IMG/VR virus record: IMGVR_UViG_3300026484_000244
Location: 1-40,038 of that record
DNA: 40,038 bases
Source: a virus
Direction: 5' to 3' (one strand)
The position numbers were made by a program, and so were the translations under genes. Below the pieces are notes generated by a model. It ran no database searches. It saw only the letters and a list, made by a program, of their open reading frames with translations, and was not told where the DNA came from. How positions within the stretch are numbered: the stretch's first letter is position 1; every line of letters begins with the position of its first letter. This document shows positions 1-6,644 of the stretch, in pieces.

Positions 1-127
1 AAGAACAAAAAATATAATAAAAGAAAATAAAAAATTTGCAAGTTTATATTATTTTGCAGATTTTATAGAACAACAATTAAAAGAAAATGAGCCATGGTTG
101 TTTAATAGCCAAGAAACATATATTATG
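1..127. repeat. Terminal direct repeat, left copy
   Basis: Bases 1-127 are identical to 39912-40038. The repeat lies inside one open reading frame that reads through the junction in frame, so this is the overlap of a circular or circularly permuted molecule. An exact 127-base overlap is also what a k=127 assembler leaves on a closed contig. It should not be read as a biological terminal repeat without read evidence. Confidence 0.95.
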
Positions 128-151
128 GAAGACGACGAAATACCGTTTTAA
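2..151 (+). CDS. SF2 helicase, C-terminal end (continues from 40038)
   Basis: This is the C-terminal end of the helicase that starts at 38500. It is open from the first in-frame codon to a TAA at 149-151 and ends in an acidic tail, MEDDEIPF. Bases 1-127 duplicate the right end of the window, so only the last seven codons and the stop (128-151) are new. The full protein would be 520 residues. No start codon is expected here. Confidence 0.9.
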   Translation, partial: RTKNIIKENKKFASLYYFADFIEQQLKENEPWLFNSQETYIMEDDEIPF

Positions 152-170
152 GAGCTTTTATGCTTAATTA

Positions 171-187
171 ATACAAAGATATATCTA
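171..187. promoter_or_regulatory. 17-bp direct repeat upstream of early gene, copy 1
   Basis: ATACAAAGATATATCTA occurs here and at 577-593. Each copy lies 90-100 bases before the start of a small early gene (263 and 676). The core AGATATATCT is a palindrome. A promoter element or operator shared by the two genes is the simplest reading. Bases 152-262 hold no other gene that I can support. Confidence 0.5.
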
Positions 188-262
188 CTTGCTAGTTTTT
201 GTGTTCTCGTTGAAGCTAGACACATTAAATCACTATATACAAAACAATGAAAGGAAAAAACA

Positions 263-538
263 ATGGAAACAATTAAAGATGTTCAATCTCAAAGAGAAAA
301 ATCTTATGGTTCTTATTATGTAAATGCAGATTATGTTGGAGAAATGGTTAAATCATATATTAAACATTACAAAATGCAAAACAACAATAAAGAACCAAGT
401 AAAGCAACATTAGGTTCAATGTGCCATATTTTTATTAAAATGGCTAGATTGCTAGTTGAGGAACCAACAGAAGATACATTGTTGGATTTAGAAAGCTATG
501 TGAATTTGCATAGAGAAAGGATAGAAGTGACCTTATAG
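263..538 (+). CDS. DUF6378-like small phage protein
   Basis: This 91-residue protein starts after an AAAGGA Shine-Dalgarno sequence. It opens with a QREKSYGSY segment and continues with GSMCHIFIKMARLL and a final LESYVNLHRERIE. This is the layout of the phage DUF6378 family (a 'D.RG..YG' start, then 'K..R.l' and 'D...Y..l..e'). I recall that family as distantly MazG-like, helical and of unproven function, so a role in nucleotide metabolism is only a guess. It is the first complete gene after the helicase in the rightward arm and stands apart from its neighbours, with repeat-bearing intergenic DNA on both sides. Confidence 0.5.
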   Translation: METIKDVQSQREKSYGSYYVNADYVGEMVKSYIKHYKMQNNNKEPSKATLGSMCHIFIKMARLLVEEPTEDTLLDLESYVNLHRERIEVTL

Positions 539-576
539 TGCATAGACGGCAAAATAAGACACTTTATTGTTAAGGC

Positions 577-593
577 ATACAAAGATATATCTA
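577..593. promoter_or_regulatory. 17-bp direct repeat upstream of early gene, copy 2
   Basis: Second copy of ATACAAAGATATATCTA. Here it is flanked by GACAC (558-562) and GTGTC (596-600), which could pair around it. It sits in the 137-base gap before the gene at 676. Confidence 0.5.
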
Positions 594-675
594 ATGTGTC
601 GTTTGTTTAAATTTAATGCCATAGCGTTAAGCAAATGATGTATTGTGATAATCGTATAAGCAAAAGGGAGAAAAT

Positions 676-891
676 ATGGATGAAGAGATAGAACCACAGC
701 AATATGTTGTAAATGACATATACAGAGTTTCAAGTTATATTAGCGATGTGATAAATGTTGATTTTGAAGCAACTGCGTCATGTGATGGGTGCAAAGATGG
801 TTCCATTACTGTTTTTGAATTAACATACAGAGATCACTTAATGCTTCGTGATTTTATATCATCAAACAATCTATGGAGTAAAATAATATGA
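676..891 (+). CDS. Hypothetical protein
   Basis: This is a 71-residue protein of no family I recognise, with a good Shine-Dalgarno (AAAGGGAG) before the ATG. It is mildly acidic and has a CDGC pair in the middle (residues near 37-40), which alone is too little to call a metal site. A GAACCAC heptamer lies inside the gene at 691. Its stop overlaps the start of the next gene as ATGA, so the two are probably translated together. Confidence 0.7.
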   Translation: MDEEIEPQQYVVNDIYRVSSYISDVINVDFEATASCDGCKDGSITVFELTYRDHLMLRDFISSNNLWSKII

Positions 892-1172
892 AATATGATT
901 TAGGGAAATTTATAATGGTTGAAAATATGACAAATGAAAGAATGAATACTGTTCCAAATCAGTTTATCATTACTTTTGAAAAGGGAATGGTTTTTCAAAG
1001 TTATAAAAGCATTATTGCTATCAAAACAAATGATAAAACTTATATAGGAGGAAAATATAAATATTCAAACACAACTGGCAAATATAGAAATATTTTCTTA
1101 GGAGAAGAGTTAAGAGAAACAGAGATAAAAATAAAAAAAGGAATTTATATTTATGACAAAGAACTAAAATAG
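888..1172 (+). CDS. DUF8033-like small phage protein
   Basis: This 94-residue protein has the pattern NQFIITFEKG, VFQSYKSIIA, then TTGKYRNIFLGE and a final 'ikkGiYi'. Phage proteins of this size grouped as DUF8033 share this 'fQSY.SiIa ... Y.ttgkYrnqFLge' pattern. They are of unknown function and turn up in many lytic phages. It begins inside the stop of the preceding gene (ATGA overlap) and is followed by a hairpin at 1187-1218. The family assignment is from memory. Confidence 0.6.
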   Translation: MKYDLGKFIMVENMTNERMNTVPNQFIITFEKGMVFQSYKSIIAIKTNDKTYIGGKYKYSNTTGKYRNIFLGEELRETEIKIKKGIYIYDKELK

Positions 1173-1186
1173 CCCTTTTTGCATTT

Positions 1187-1218
1187 CAGAACCACGGAGC
1201 AGAGCGAAGTGGTTTCTG
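1187..1218. terminator. Hairpin built from the heptamer, possible terminator
   Basis: CAGAACCAC (1187-1195) pairs with GTGGTTTCTG (1209-1218) with one bulged T, around a 13-base loop. It lies 15 bases after the stop of the gene at 888-1172. No strong T tract follows, so termination is plausible but unproven. Confidence 0.5.
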
Positions 1219-1231
1219 TTTGCATTACTTT

Positions 1232-1257
1232 ATATCAAGTATTACCATACTTGATAT
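1232..1257. promoter_or_regulatory. Perfect dyad, possible operator
   Basis: ATATCAAGTA (1232-1241) and TACTTGATAT (1248-1257) are perfect inverted arms of 10 bases with a 6-base spacer. The dyad lies between the hairpin at 1187 and the repeat array at 1276, upstream of the replication genes. It could be a protein-binding site or part of an origin. Confidence 0.5.
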
Positions 1258-1275
1258 GTATTACATTATATCATA

Positions 1276-1384
1276 TGGTATTTTTTACTATGTCTAAATG
1301 GTGCTATGTAGTAAATTTTACTATATGAAGCTATGTAGTAAATTTTACTATGTCTAACCATTCCTATGTAGTAAATTTTACTAT
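1276..1384. repeat. Iteron/operator array: three palindromes plus a degenerate copy
   Basis: The 15-bp palindrome TAGTAAATTTTACTA occurs at 1309-1323, 1336-1350 and 1369-1383, each preceded by CTATG. A degenerate fourth copy ends at 1290. The right half-sites are spaced 33, 27 and 33 bases. The array lies just before a promoter and a ribbon-helix-helix gene, and then a winged-helix replication-type gene. This layout fits either the operator of the ribbon-helix-helix protein or replication iterons. Confidence 0.75.
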
Positions 1385-1427
1385 TACACAGCTTATATGT
1401 ATATTATAAGTATAAAATAAGTAACAA

Positions 1428-1438
1428 TATGCTATAAT
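1428..1438 (+). promoter_or_regulatory. Extended -10 promoter
   Basis: TATGCTATAAT is an extended -10 (TGnTATAAT). The ATG of the ribbon-helix-helix gene follows 28 bases later, with AAAGGAG at 1452-1458. The same element recurs at 31093 and 33624 (+) and, on the other strand, at 29772. No convincing -35 is seen, as is common in Campylobacterota. Confidence 0.7.
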
Positions 1439-1466
1439 TCATTATTTTACGAAAGGAGAGAGCTAA

Positions 1467-1646
1467 ATGAAAGATAGCAAAGCTAAGAAAAAGCAAGTCA
1501 CTATCTTTGTTGATACGAATACCTTAAATTATCTTGACGAAGTAGCAAACAGATTAGGTTCTGGTTCTAAATCACAAGCAATAAGGTTTTTAGCCAAACA
1601 AGAACATGACAAGTACAAACAGCAACAAGATAAACAAAGTCTATGA
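1467..1646 (+). CDS. Ribbon-helix-helix (Arc/CopG-like) regulator
   Basis: This is a short protein of 59 residues with AAAGGAG eight bases before the ATG. After a basic start (KDSKAKKK) comes a beta-strand QVTIFVD and then two helices, LNYLDEVANRL and SKSQAIRFLAKQE, separated by a GSGS turn. This is the layout of a ribbon-helix-helix DNA-binding domain. Such proteins dimerise and bind short palindromic repeats. The array of 15-bp palindromes 80-190 bases upstream is the obvious candidate target, which suggests autoregulation or control of replication. The fold call comes from the pattern; the operator is inferred. Confidence 0.7.
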   Translation: MKDSKAKKKQVTIFVDTNTLNYLDEVANRLGSGSKSQAIRFLAKQEHDKYKQQQDKQSL

Positions 1647-1992
1647 TGGAAGAATGATGATTGGTATATGTATTCAATATTATGTTGATAATTATAGATT
1701 ATCACACATAGAGCGAAGCATGTTAGAGATAATATTGAGATATACCTTTGGTTTTAAAAAGAGAAACGCTTATGTATCACAAAAAATATTTGAGCTAAAC
1801 AGTAAAACTCTTAAAAAATATAGAGATATGTTGTCTGAAAAAGGTATATTAAAATGGAAAAAAACAAGAAAATATACCATATATGAAATTATTGAACCGA
1901 AAAAAGAAATAGAAAAATTTGTTCTAAGAGATGGCGTCAATGTGGTTCACAACAAGAAAAAAGAACAAAAACTTAATTTAGATGCATGGTAG
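1606..1992 (+). CDS. Winged-helix replication initiator-like protein
   Basis: This 128-residue protein resembles the N-terminal winged helix of phage replisome organisers (the lambda O/DnaD-type group): HIERSMLEIILRYTFGFKKR, then a 'yvSq..fel..ktlkky...L.ekGil' segment and a lysine-rich wing. The start at 1606 overlaps the ribbon-helix-helix gene by 41 bases and lacks a Shine-Dalgarno. The paired ATGs at 1654/1657, behind a weak GGAAG, would give a 111-112 residue protein without overlap and may be the true start. Set between an iteron-like array and a helicase-primase gene, it probably binds the origin and loads that enzyme. Confidence 0.55.
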   Translation: MTSTNSNKINKVYDGRMMIGICIQYYVDNYRLSHIERSMLEIILRYTFGFKKRNAYVSQKIFELNSKTLKKYRDMLSEKGILKWKKTRKYTIYEIIEPKKEIEKFVLRDGVNVVHNKKKEQKLNLDAW

Positions 1993-2000
1993 GAGATAAG

Positions 2001-4088
2001 ATGATAGATACAATAGTAAGCTACATAAACAACAACGGTAAGTTTAACACACAAAAGGAAATAATAGAGAACGCCTTGTGGTTCACAGTTTCCTCATATG
2101 CGGGATTGTGCCAACCAAAAATAATACATAATGGCTTAGAAACACATTTAAATTATTTTGGAATATCCGTAGCTCCCTCAAGTGCAGGAAAGGATTTTAG
2201 TTTAAAATACATACAAAAAATGTTCAATATTAACAGTAGCAAATATGCAGAAAGCATAAAAGCAGGATACATAGAAGCAACAAAATCAATAGATGGGAAT
2301 TTTGCAGATATAGATATTGACGGAACAAAGGTTCCATTATCAAGTTTTTTGCCAAATGATTTAACTATCAATATCGAGGGAACACCAGAGGGCTTATATC
2401 TTAGAGCTTTAGCATTAAGTAAATCATTTCTTGGTTCGCTCAATATAGTGAATAATGAAATAATGGACATAGTTCGCGGTTCAAATCTGAACAGAATGAA
2501 AGAATTATTTGATGGAGAGTTTAATGCAAAAATAATTAAATCATCTATAAATGAAAATATTTCAAACATAAATGCAAATATGCTTTTGTTCGGTTCAAGC
2601 GTTGGATTAAAATCAAACCAAGAAACATATTCAATGTTTAATAATGCAATGAGTTCTGGAATATACAGAAGAGCTTTTATATACTATTTAGAGCCACGGA
2701 CTCAAACGCTAAGGCAAAAAAAGGATGTAGTAGATGAAAGTATCATAGAGTATGCCGTAGGCAATCTAAAGGCATTTATGAGCAAATCCGTAAATAGACT
2801 AAAAGGTGAAGATGTTTGTATATATTTTGACAATGAAGAAACTTATCTTTATCTTGATGTGATTTATGAAAAACTACTTGATTTTTCTAATAAAAACATA
2901 AATGATGAAAGATTTAGTTCTGAAATGGGTTCTTTGCAGAAAATAGTAAAATTATCAGCATTACACGCTATATTACATAACAGGAATATCACAAAAGAAG
3001 ATATAGACTATGCGTACGATTTTAATATAAGATGTAGAGCAACCGTATCTAGTCTGTTCAATACAGAGCCACCGCATAAAAGAATATACAAAATACTCAA
3101 AACATCAAATCAAGCATTAAGTAAAAGCGAAGTGCTTGAAAGAGATATTTTTCAAAGAAGCACATTTAATGAAGATATTGATTTAGTGTCTGAATATTGT
3201 TATAGAAAAAATGAAGTATTAAATATTGTTGGTTCTAAAGTTAAGAAATACATAATAACAAAATTACCAGAAAACAAACTAAATGAAATAATTGTATCAG
3301 TATGTGCAGAAAATCATGGAGCAAGAAGTTTTGATTTTATCCCTATAGAGATACCATTTTTTGATTCTGAAAATTCACTTGAAAAGCTTGTTGTAACAGA
3401 AAAGAAAGATAGCTTTACTCTTTGTCATTTTAATAAAAAAGGTAAAGCACAATTTGGATATAGAAGTATTGAAACAGCAAAGCCAAATCAAAACTGTATA
3501 GCCTTTGATTTTGACGGAGGCTCGAGAATTGAAGATACTATTGAGCTAATGAAGCAATTTACATATATAATTTATACAACAAAATCACATACAGAAGAAA
3601 ATCATAGATATAGATTATTGTTGCCAACAAAAACAAATTTTTATGTAGATAATGAACAACACAAAGGGCTGCTTAAAAATATAGGTGATTTGCTAGGATT
3701 GCCGACTTTCGATGTATCAACAAGAAATATAGACAGACTGTGGTTCACAAATCCAAATGCAAAGGTATATACAAATAAAGCAAGTTTACTTGATATAGAA
3801 TGCTGTATTCCCGAAACAGAAATAGCTGAAAAACAGTTGGTGAAAGCTGATGCTGAAAATATAGATGATATAACAGCAGATAAAAGAATTTATGGAATGA
3901 TTAAATATACGATTGCAAACGCATACAAGGGCAATAGAAACAATGCATTATTTAGGCTATATGCTTTTGTTAAAGATTTAAAACCAGACGAAGCAGGAGA
4001 AATAACATATAGAGTTAATGCAATGATTAATGACCCTTTAACTGAAAGAGAAATACAAAAAATAATAAGGAGGTCTATTGGATATTAG
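2001..4088 (+). CDS. Helicase-primase (DUF3987-like ATPase + AEP primase + PriCT)
   Basis: This 695-residue replication protein starts at the ATG behind AGGAG (an upstream ATG at 1986 overlaps the previous gene and lacks such a site). Near residues 57-65 is a P-loop-like APSSAGKD, with Asp in place of the usual Ser/Thr, followed by NNEIMDIV, as in DUF3987 helicase-like proteins. The C-terminal third has archaeo-eukaryotic primase motifs: AFDFDGG (DxD near 503-505), TKSHTEENHRYR (SxH near 529-530) and a later FDVSTRNIDRLWF. The last 65 residues (GNRNNALFRL ... PLTEREIQKII) resemble a PriCT domain. It would unwind DNA and make primers for host polymerase, since the phage has no polymerase of its own. 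The order ATPase first, primase last is the reverse of the usual primase-helicase fusion. Confidence 0.7.
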   Translation: MIDTIVSYINNNGKFNTQKEIIENALWFTVSSYAGLCQPKIIHNGLETHLNYFGISVAPSSAGKDFSLKYIQKMFNINSSKYAESIKAGYIEATKSIDGNFADIDIDGTKVPLSSFLPNDLTINIEGTPEGLYLRALALSKSFLGSLNIVNNEIMDIVRGSNLNRMKELFDGEFNAKIIKSSINENISNINANMLLFGSSVGLKSNQETYSMFNNAMSSGIYRRAFIYYLEPRTQTLRQKKDVVDESIIEYAVGNLKAFMSKSVNRLKGEDVCIYFDNEETYLYLDVIYEKLLDFSNKNINDERFSSEMGSLQKIVKLSALHAILHNRNITKEDIDYAYDFNIRCRATVSSLFNTEPPHKRIYKILKTSNQALSKSEVLERDIFQRSTFNEDIDLVSEYCYRKNEVLNIVGSKVKKYIITKLPENKLNEIIVSVCAENHGARSFDFIPIEIPFFDSENSLEKLVVTEKKDSFTLCHFNKKGKAQFGYRSIETAKPNQNCIAFDFDGGSRIEDTIELMKQFTYIIYTTKSHTEENHRYRLLLPTKTNFYVDNEQHKGLLKNIGDLLGLPTFDVSTRNIDRLWFTNPNAKVYTNKASLLDIECCIPETEIAEKQLVKADAENIDDITADKRIYGMIKYTIANAYKGNRNNALFRLYAFVKDLKPDEAGEITYRVNAMINDPLTEREIQKIIRRSIGY

Positions 4089-4284
4089 AATAAAAGATAA
4101 TTTTCCAACAAAAATTGAGCTTGACATGGAGATATATGGAAAAGCTATTATTAAGATATGGAGTGGTGAGAAATTGCTACAAAGCATTCCTGTAAAATGG
4201 ATTAACAGATTTGAGTTATTATCAGACATAGTTGAGCAAATAACATCAAAGCAAAAGGAGAAATATGGCAATAGAGATAATTAA
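4078..4284 (+). CDS. Hypothetical protein (TTG start)
   Basis: This 68-residue protein uses a TTG start four bases after a strong AAGGAGG. It overlaps the end of the helicase-primase gene by 11 bases and the start of the following ATPase gene by 20 bases. It has alternating beta-type stretches (IELDMEIYGKAIIKIW) and a basic end. I recognise no family. The tight overlaps on both sides support a real, translationally coupled gene in the replication operon. Confidence 0.65.
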   Translation: MDIRIKDNFPTKIELDMEIYGKAIIKIWSGEKLLQSIPVKWINRFELLSDIVEQITSKQKEKYGNRDN

Positions 4285-4960
4285 AGCAAAAGGAATAGTG
4301 AAGCAATCAGGAATAAAAATATTGCTTTATGGGTTTAGTGGTTCTGGCAAAAGTAGTCAGTTTAAATTTACAGGAAAAACATTATTGTTGTCATCCGAAA
4401 AAGGAGAACTTGTTTTAAATGAAGCAGACAATGTTGATATAATAAGAGTTAATTCACTTGGTGAACTTAAAGAAGCATATGTATATGCCAAAGAACATGT
4501 ATCTGACTATGATACTGTTGGAATAGACAGTATTAGCGAAATTGGCGAAATGATTGTATCTGAATTAAAAAAAGATCCAGAATACTCTTCTCTAAAAGAT
4601 GGGATGAAGATGTGGATGAAATTTAGTGAAATAATGCTTGGTATTGCTAAGTCTTTTAGGGATTTAGATAATGTAAATGTATTGATTGTTGCACTTGCAG
4701 AAAGCGTAACAAGTGGTTTAAGTGAAAAGCTTTTACCTATGATACCAGCAAAAAAAGTGCAATCTAAACTTGCATCATTGTATGACGAGGTTCTTTTTCT
4801 TAGAACAAATGAGGAGGGAAAAAGAGAGTTTGTTACAAGCGAAACATCGGACATAGTAGCAAAGGATAGAAGTGGTAAACTAGAACCACTTGAGGAATGC
4901 ACAAAAGAATACGGTATTGGTACAATACTTAAAAAAATAAGAGGAGAAAAGAATAAATGA
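4265..4960 (+). CDS. Sak4-like RecA-type ATPase
   Basis: This 231-residue P-loop ATPase has Walker A GFSGSGKS at residues 23-30 and a Walker B-like stretch around DTVGIDSISEIGE. It lies directly before an ssDNA-binding-like gene and a Cas4/RecB-like nuclease. Phage ATPases of this size in this setting belong to the Sak4/AAA_24 group, which are short RecA-like single-strand annealing proteins. The probable role is recombination-dependent replication and repair, working with the two neighbours. A GTGGTTC heptamer falls exactly in the Walker A codons (4338). The start has a good AAAAGGAG. Confidence 0.75.
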   Translation: MAIEIIKAKGIVKQSGIKILLYGFSGSGKSSQFKFTGKTLLLSSEKGELVLNEADNVDIIRVNSLGELKEAYVYAKEHVSDYDTVGIDSISEIGEMIVSELKKDPEYSSLKDGMKMWMKFSEIMLGIAKSFRDLDNVNVLIVALAESVTSGLSEKLLPMIPAKKVQSKLASLYDEVLFLRTNEEGKREFVTSETSDIVAKDRSGKLEPLEECTKEYGIGTILKKIRGEKNK

Positions 4961-5115
4961 AAATAGAATTATCTAAGGAAGATATAGAGGTTGCAATAAA
5001 GCAATATATCAGCGTGTGGTTCCCAGCAGTAGATGTTGAGAAAATAGAGTTTATTAGAACAAAAAGTATTAACAGCCTAAGAGCAAATATTGAAATAAAA
5101 GAAAAAGGAGAATAA
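4957..5115 (+). CDS. Small hypothetical protein in recombination operon
   Basis: This 52-residue protein begins inside the stop of the ATPase gene (ATGA overlap) and ends two bases before the ATG of the ssDNA-binding-like gene. It starts KIELSKEDIEVAIKQYIS and continues with a strand-rich half. I do not know the family. Its placement between two recombination genes, and a GAGGAG-type ribosome site, make it a likely real gene. Confidence 0.65.
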   Translation: MKIELSKEDIEVAIKQYISVWFPAVDVEKIEFIRTKSINSLRANIEIKEKGE

Positions 5116-5117
5116 GA

Positions 5118-5747
5118 ATGGACTGGTTGAATATAGACAATAACCTTGTGGATGATTATGAAGCAGGAAAATTTGATGTTGAAATAAAGAGTGAAGTTTT
5201 GAAAGTTAAAATAGAGAGAGCTTTCATAAGAAGACACGAGAGTGGAGCAATGAGTTTCAATCTTGAATTTAAAACAGAAAATGATAGAACAATCTTTGCA
5301 CAAGAGTTTATACAAAGCGGTGAAGAGAAAGGATTAAAATCAACATATACTGACAAAACAGGTCAAGAAAGATTATTGCCCGGACTCTTGAATATTATGG
5401 ATATGTGCAAGGTCGTTGGCGTTGACTTTAAATCATTGAAGCCAAAAGATGGTGTTATCGAAATAGCTGGTAAAAAAGTGCAAATAAAGTATTTTGATGA
5501 ATTAATGGGAAAAACATTAATGATAGCAAATCAAGCATACGAAGATGATTACAACAACGAATTAAAGGTTAAAACGAAAGTTGTTAAATTTATGGATGAA
5601 AAAGGAAATGATAAAAACGGCAATCCTGTTGCAGATAAATATATTAAAAAGTTTGAGAAAACACCTGTTGTCGGATTGAAGAAAAAAGAGGCTGTCGCTG
5701 GAGAAGCAAAAACAGAAAAAATTAAAGAAACTTTATCAAGTTGGTAA
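5118..5747 (+). CDS. ssDNA-binding-like phage protein
   Basis: This 209-residue protein begins MDWLNIDNN and is rich in beta strands over residues 15-150 (KVKIERAFIRR, SFNLEFKTENDR, VIEIAGKKVQIKYFDE). It ends in a lysine/glutamate-rich tail closing with ETLSSW. The size, the position between a Sak4-like ATPase and an exonuclease, and the terminal aromatic residue fit the DUF669-type or gp2.5-like ssDNA-binding proteins that accompany such ATPases. It would coat single strands during replication and annealing. Similarity is judged by layout, not by a clear motif. Confidence 0.6.
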   Translation: MDWLNIDNNLVDDYEAGKFDVEIKSEVLKVKIERAFIRRHESGAMSFNLEFKTENDRTIFAQEFIQSGEEKGLKSTYTDKTGQERLLPGLLNIMDMCKVVGVDFKSLKPKDGVIEIAGKKVQIKYFDELMGKTLMIANQAYEDDYNNELKVKTKVVKFMDEKGNDKNGNPVADKYIKKFEKTPVVGLKKKEAVAGEAKTEKIKETLSSW

Positions 5748-5796
5748 TAGTTTATGTAGGGCAAAACGCCCTACATAAAAATTCAAAGGAGATATG

Positions 5797-6537
5797 ATGA
5801 AGTCGTCAGACAAGTATATCAAAAAAATATTAAAAAATACAGAATATAGTGGAAATTTACAACCTAAAGCAAGAGAAATAAGTGCATCACAGCTTGGTTC
5901 TGACCCACAAGAAGCACTACTTCGTTATAAGCATGGCGTTGTAAAAAGAAGTGATATAAATCAAGCTACGATAGGTTCTCTTGTTCATCTTGCACTAGAG
6001 TATATATACTCATCTGATAAAGATTATTCTTGTGAGCTTCATGTTGAGCAACAGCTTGATAATGGCTTTTTACTAACAGGAACAATAGACAGGGTTGACA
6101 ATGTTGATAATGTTATTGTAGATACAAAAGTCACAAAAACCTATACAATTAAAAAAATACTTGAAGACCCAATGCATCCATATAGATTGCAAATAAATGC
6201 TTATAGGATGATGCTTGAAAATGAAACAAAACAAGAGTATTCGATGATGCTTGAAATATTTAATAAAGAGGGCGGGTATAATGTAAGATTTGACGAAACA
6301 ATTCCAGATATAACTTATCTTGAAATAGACAGGATAGCAAATGAAATCATAATTGAAGAGGTGAATAAATTAGTTGATTTTGTCAAGAATGGCGTTGAGC
6401 AAAAATGTAAAGATGTCTGGTTCAGAAAAGTACAAGGGCAGACTATCCCTTTGAAATGCTTAAAGTATTGCTCATACAATAATGTATGTAAATTTTACAA
6501 TCCAAAACCAAACACAACTGTAAAAGGATGGCTATGA
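5797..6537 (+). CDS. Cas4/RecB-like PD-(D/E)XK nuclease
   Basis: This is a nuclease of 246 residues. The ATG at 5797 is five bases after AAAGGAG; the adjacent ATG at 5794 is too close. The order GSLVHLALEYI, GTIDRVD, IVDTKVTK and QINAYRMML is that of the RecB/Cas4 fold (GxxxH, D, (D/E)xK, QxxxY); here the middle motif is D-x-K. A C-terminal KCLKYCSYNNVC cluster, with a cysteine further upstream, fits the 4Fe-4S site of Cas4 and AddB nucleases. It probably resects DNA ends for the ATPase and ssDNA-binding protein before it. No cas1 or cas2 is present, so a CRISPR role is not suggested. Confidence 0.8.
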   Translation: MKSSDKYIKKILKNTEYSGNLQPKAREISASQLGSDPQEALLRYKHGVVKRSDINQATIGSLVHLALEYIYSSDKDYSCELHVEQQLDNGFLLTGTIDRVDNVDNVIVDTKVTKTYTIKKILEDPMHPYRLQINAYRMMLENETKQEYSMMLEIFNKEGGYNVRFDETIPDITYLEIDRIANEIIIEEVNKLVDFVKNGVEQKCKDVWFRKVQGQTIPLKCLKYCSYNNVCKFYNPKPNTTVKGWL

Positions 6538-6644
6538 ATAAATTAAGATTTAGCTTGTATGTTGTTAGTACATTTGTTGGTTCATATTGGGTTGTGAATG
6601 ATTTATATAAAAAATATAAATATCATTCACAATCAAAATTTTAA
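6534..6644 (+). CDS. Very small single-TM protein
   Basis: This 36-residue reading frame starts within the stop of the nuclease gene (ATGA overlap) and has AAAGGA upstream. Residues 6-22 (FSLYVVSTFVGSYWVV) form one likely membrane helix, followed by a basic, tyrosine-rich tail. It is the last gene of the rightward arm. Its TAA overlaps the TAA of the leftward giant gene in a shared TTAA. Function unknown. Confidence 0.5.
   Translation: MNKLRFSLYVVSTFVGSYWVVNDLYKKYKYHSQSKF
6641..6644. other. Convergent stop codons sharing TTAA
   Basis: TTAA gives TAA on the + strand (6642-6644) and TAA on the - strand (6641-6643). The two transcription arms of the genome meet here with no intergenic base and no hairpin between them. 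Read-through antisense transcription into both arms is likely unless termination lies within the genes. Confidence 0.85.

Noticed and set aside
1606-1653. Firm choice of 1606 as the start of the winged-helix gene
   Set aside because: No ribosome site is visible and it overlaps the previous gene by 41 bases. I kept the longer form but note 1654/1657 as an alternative.
5797-6537. Phage-encoded Cas4 for CRISPR adaptation
   Set aside because: No cas1, cas2 or repeats are present, and the neighbours (Sak4-like ATPase, ssDNA-binding-like protein) point to recombination.
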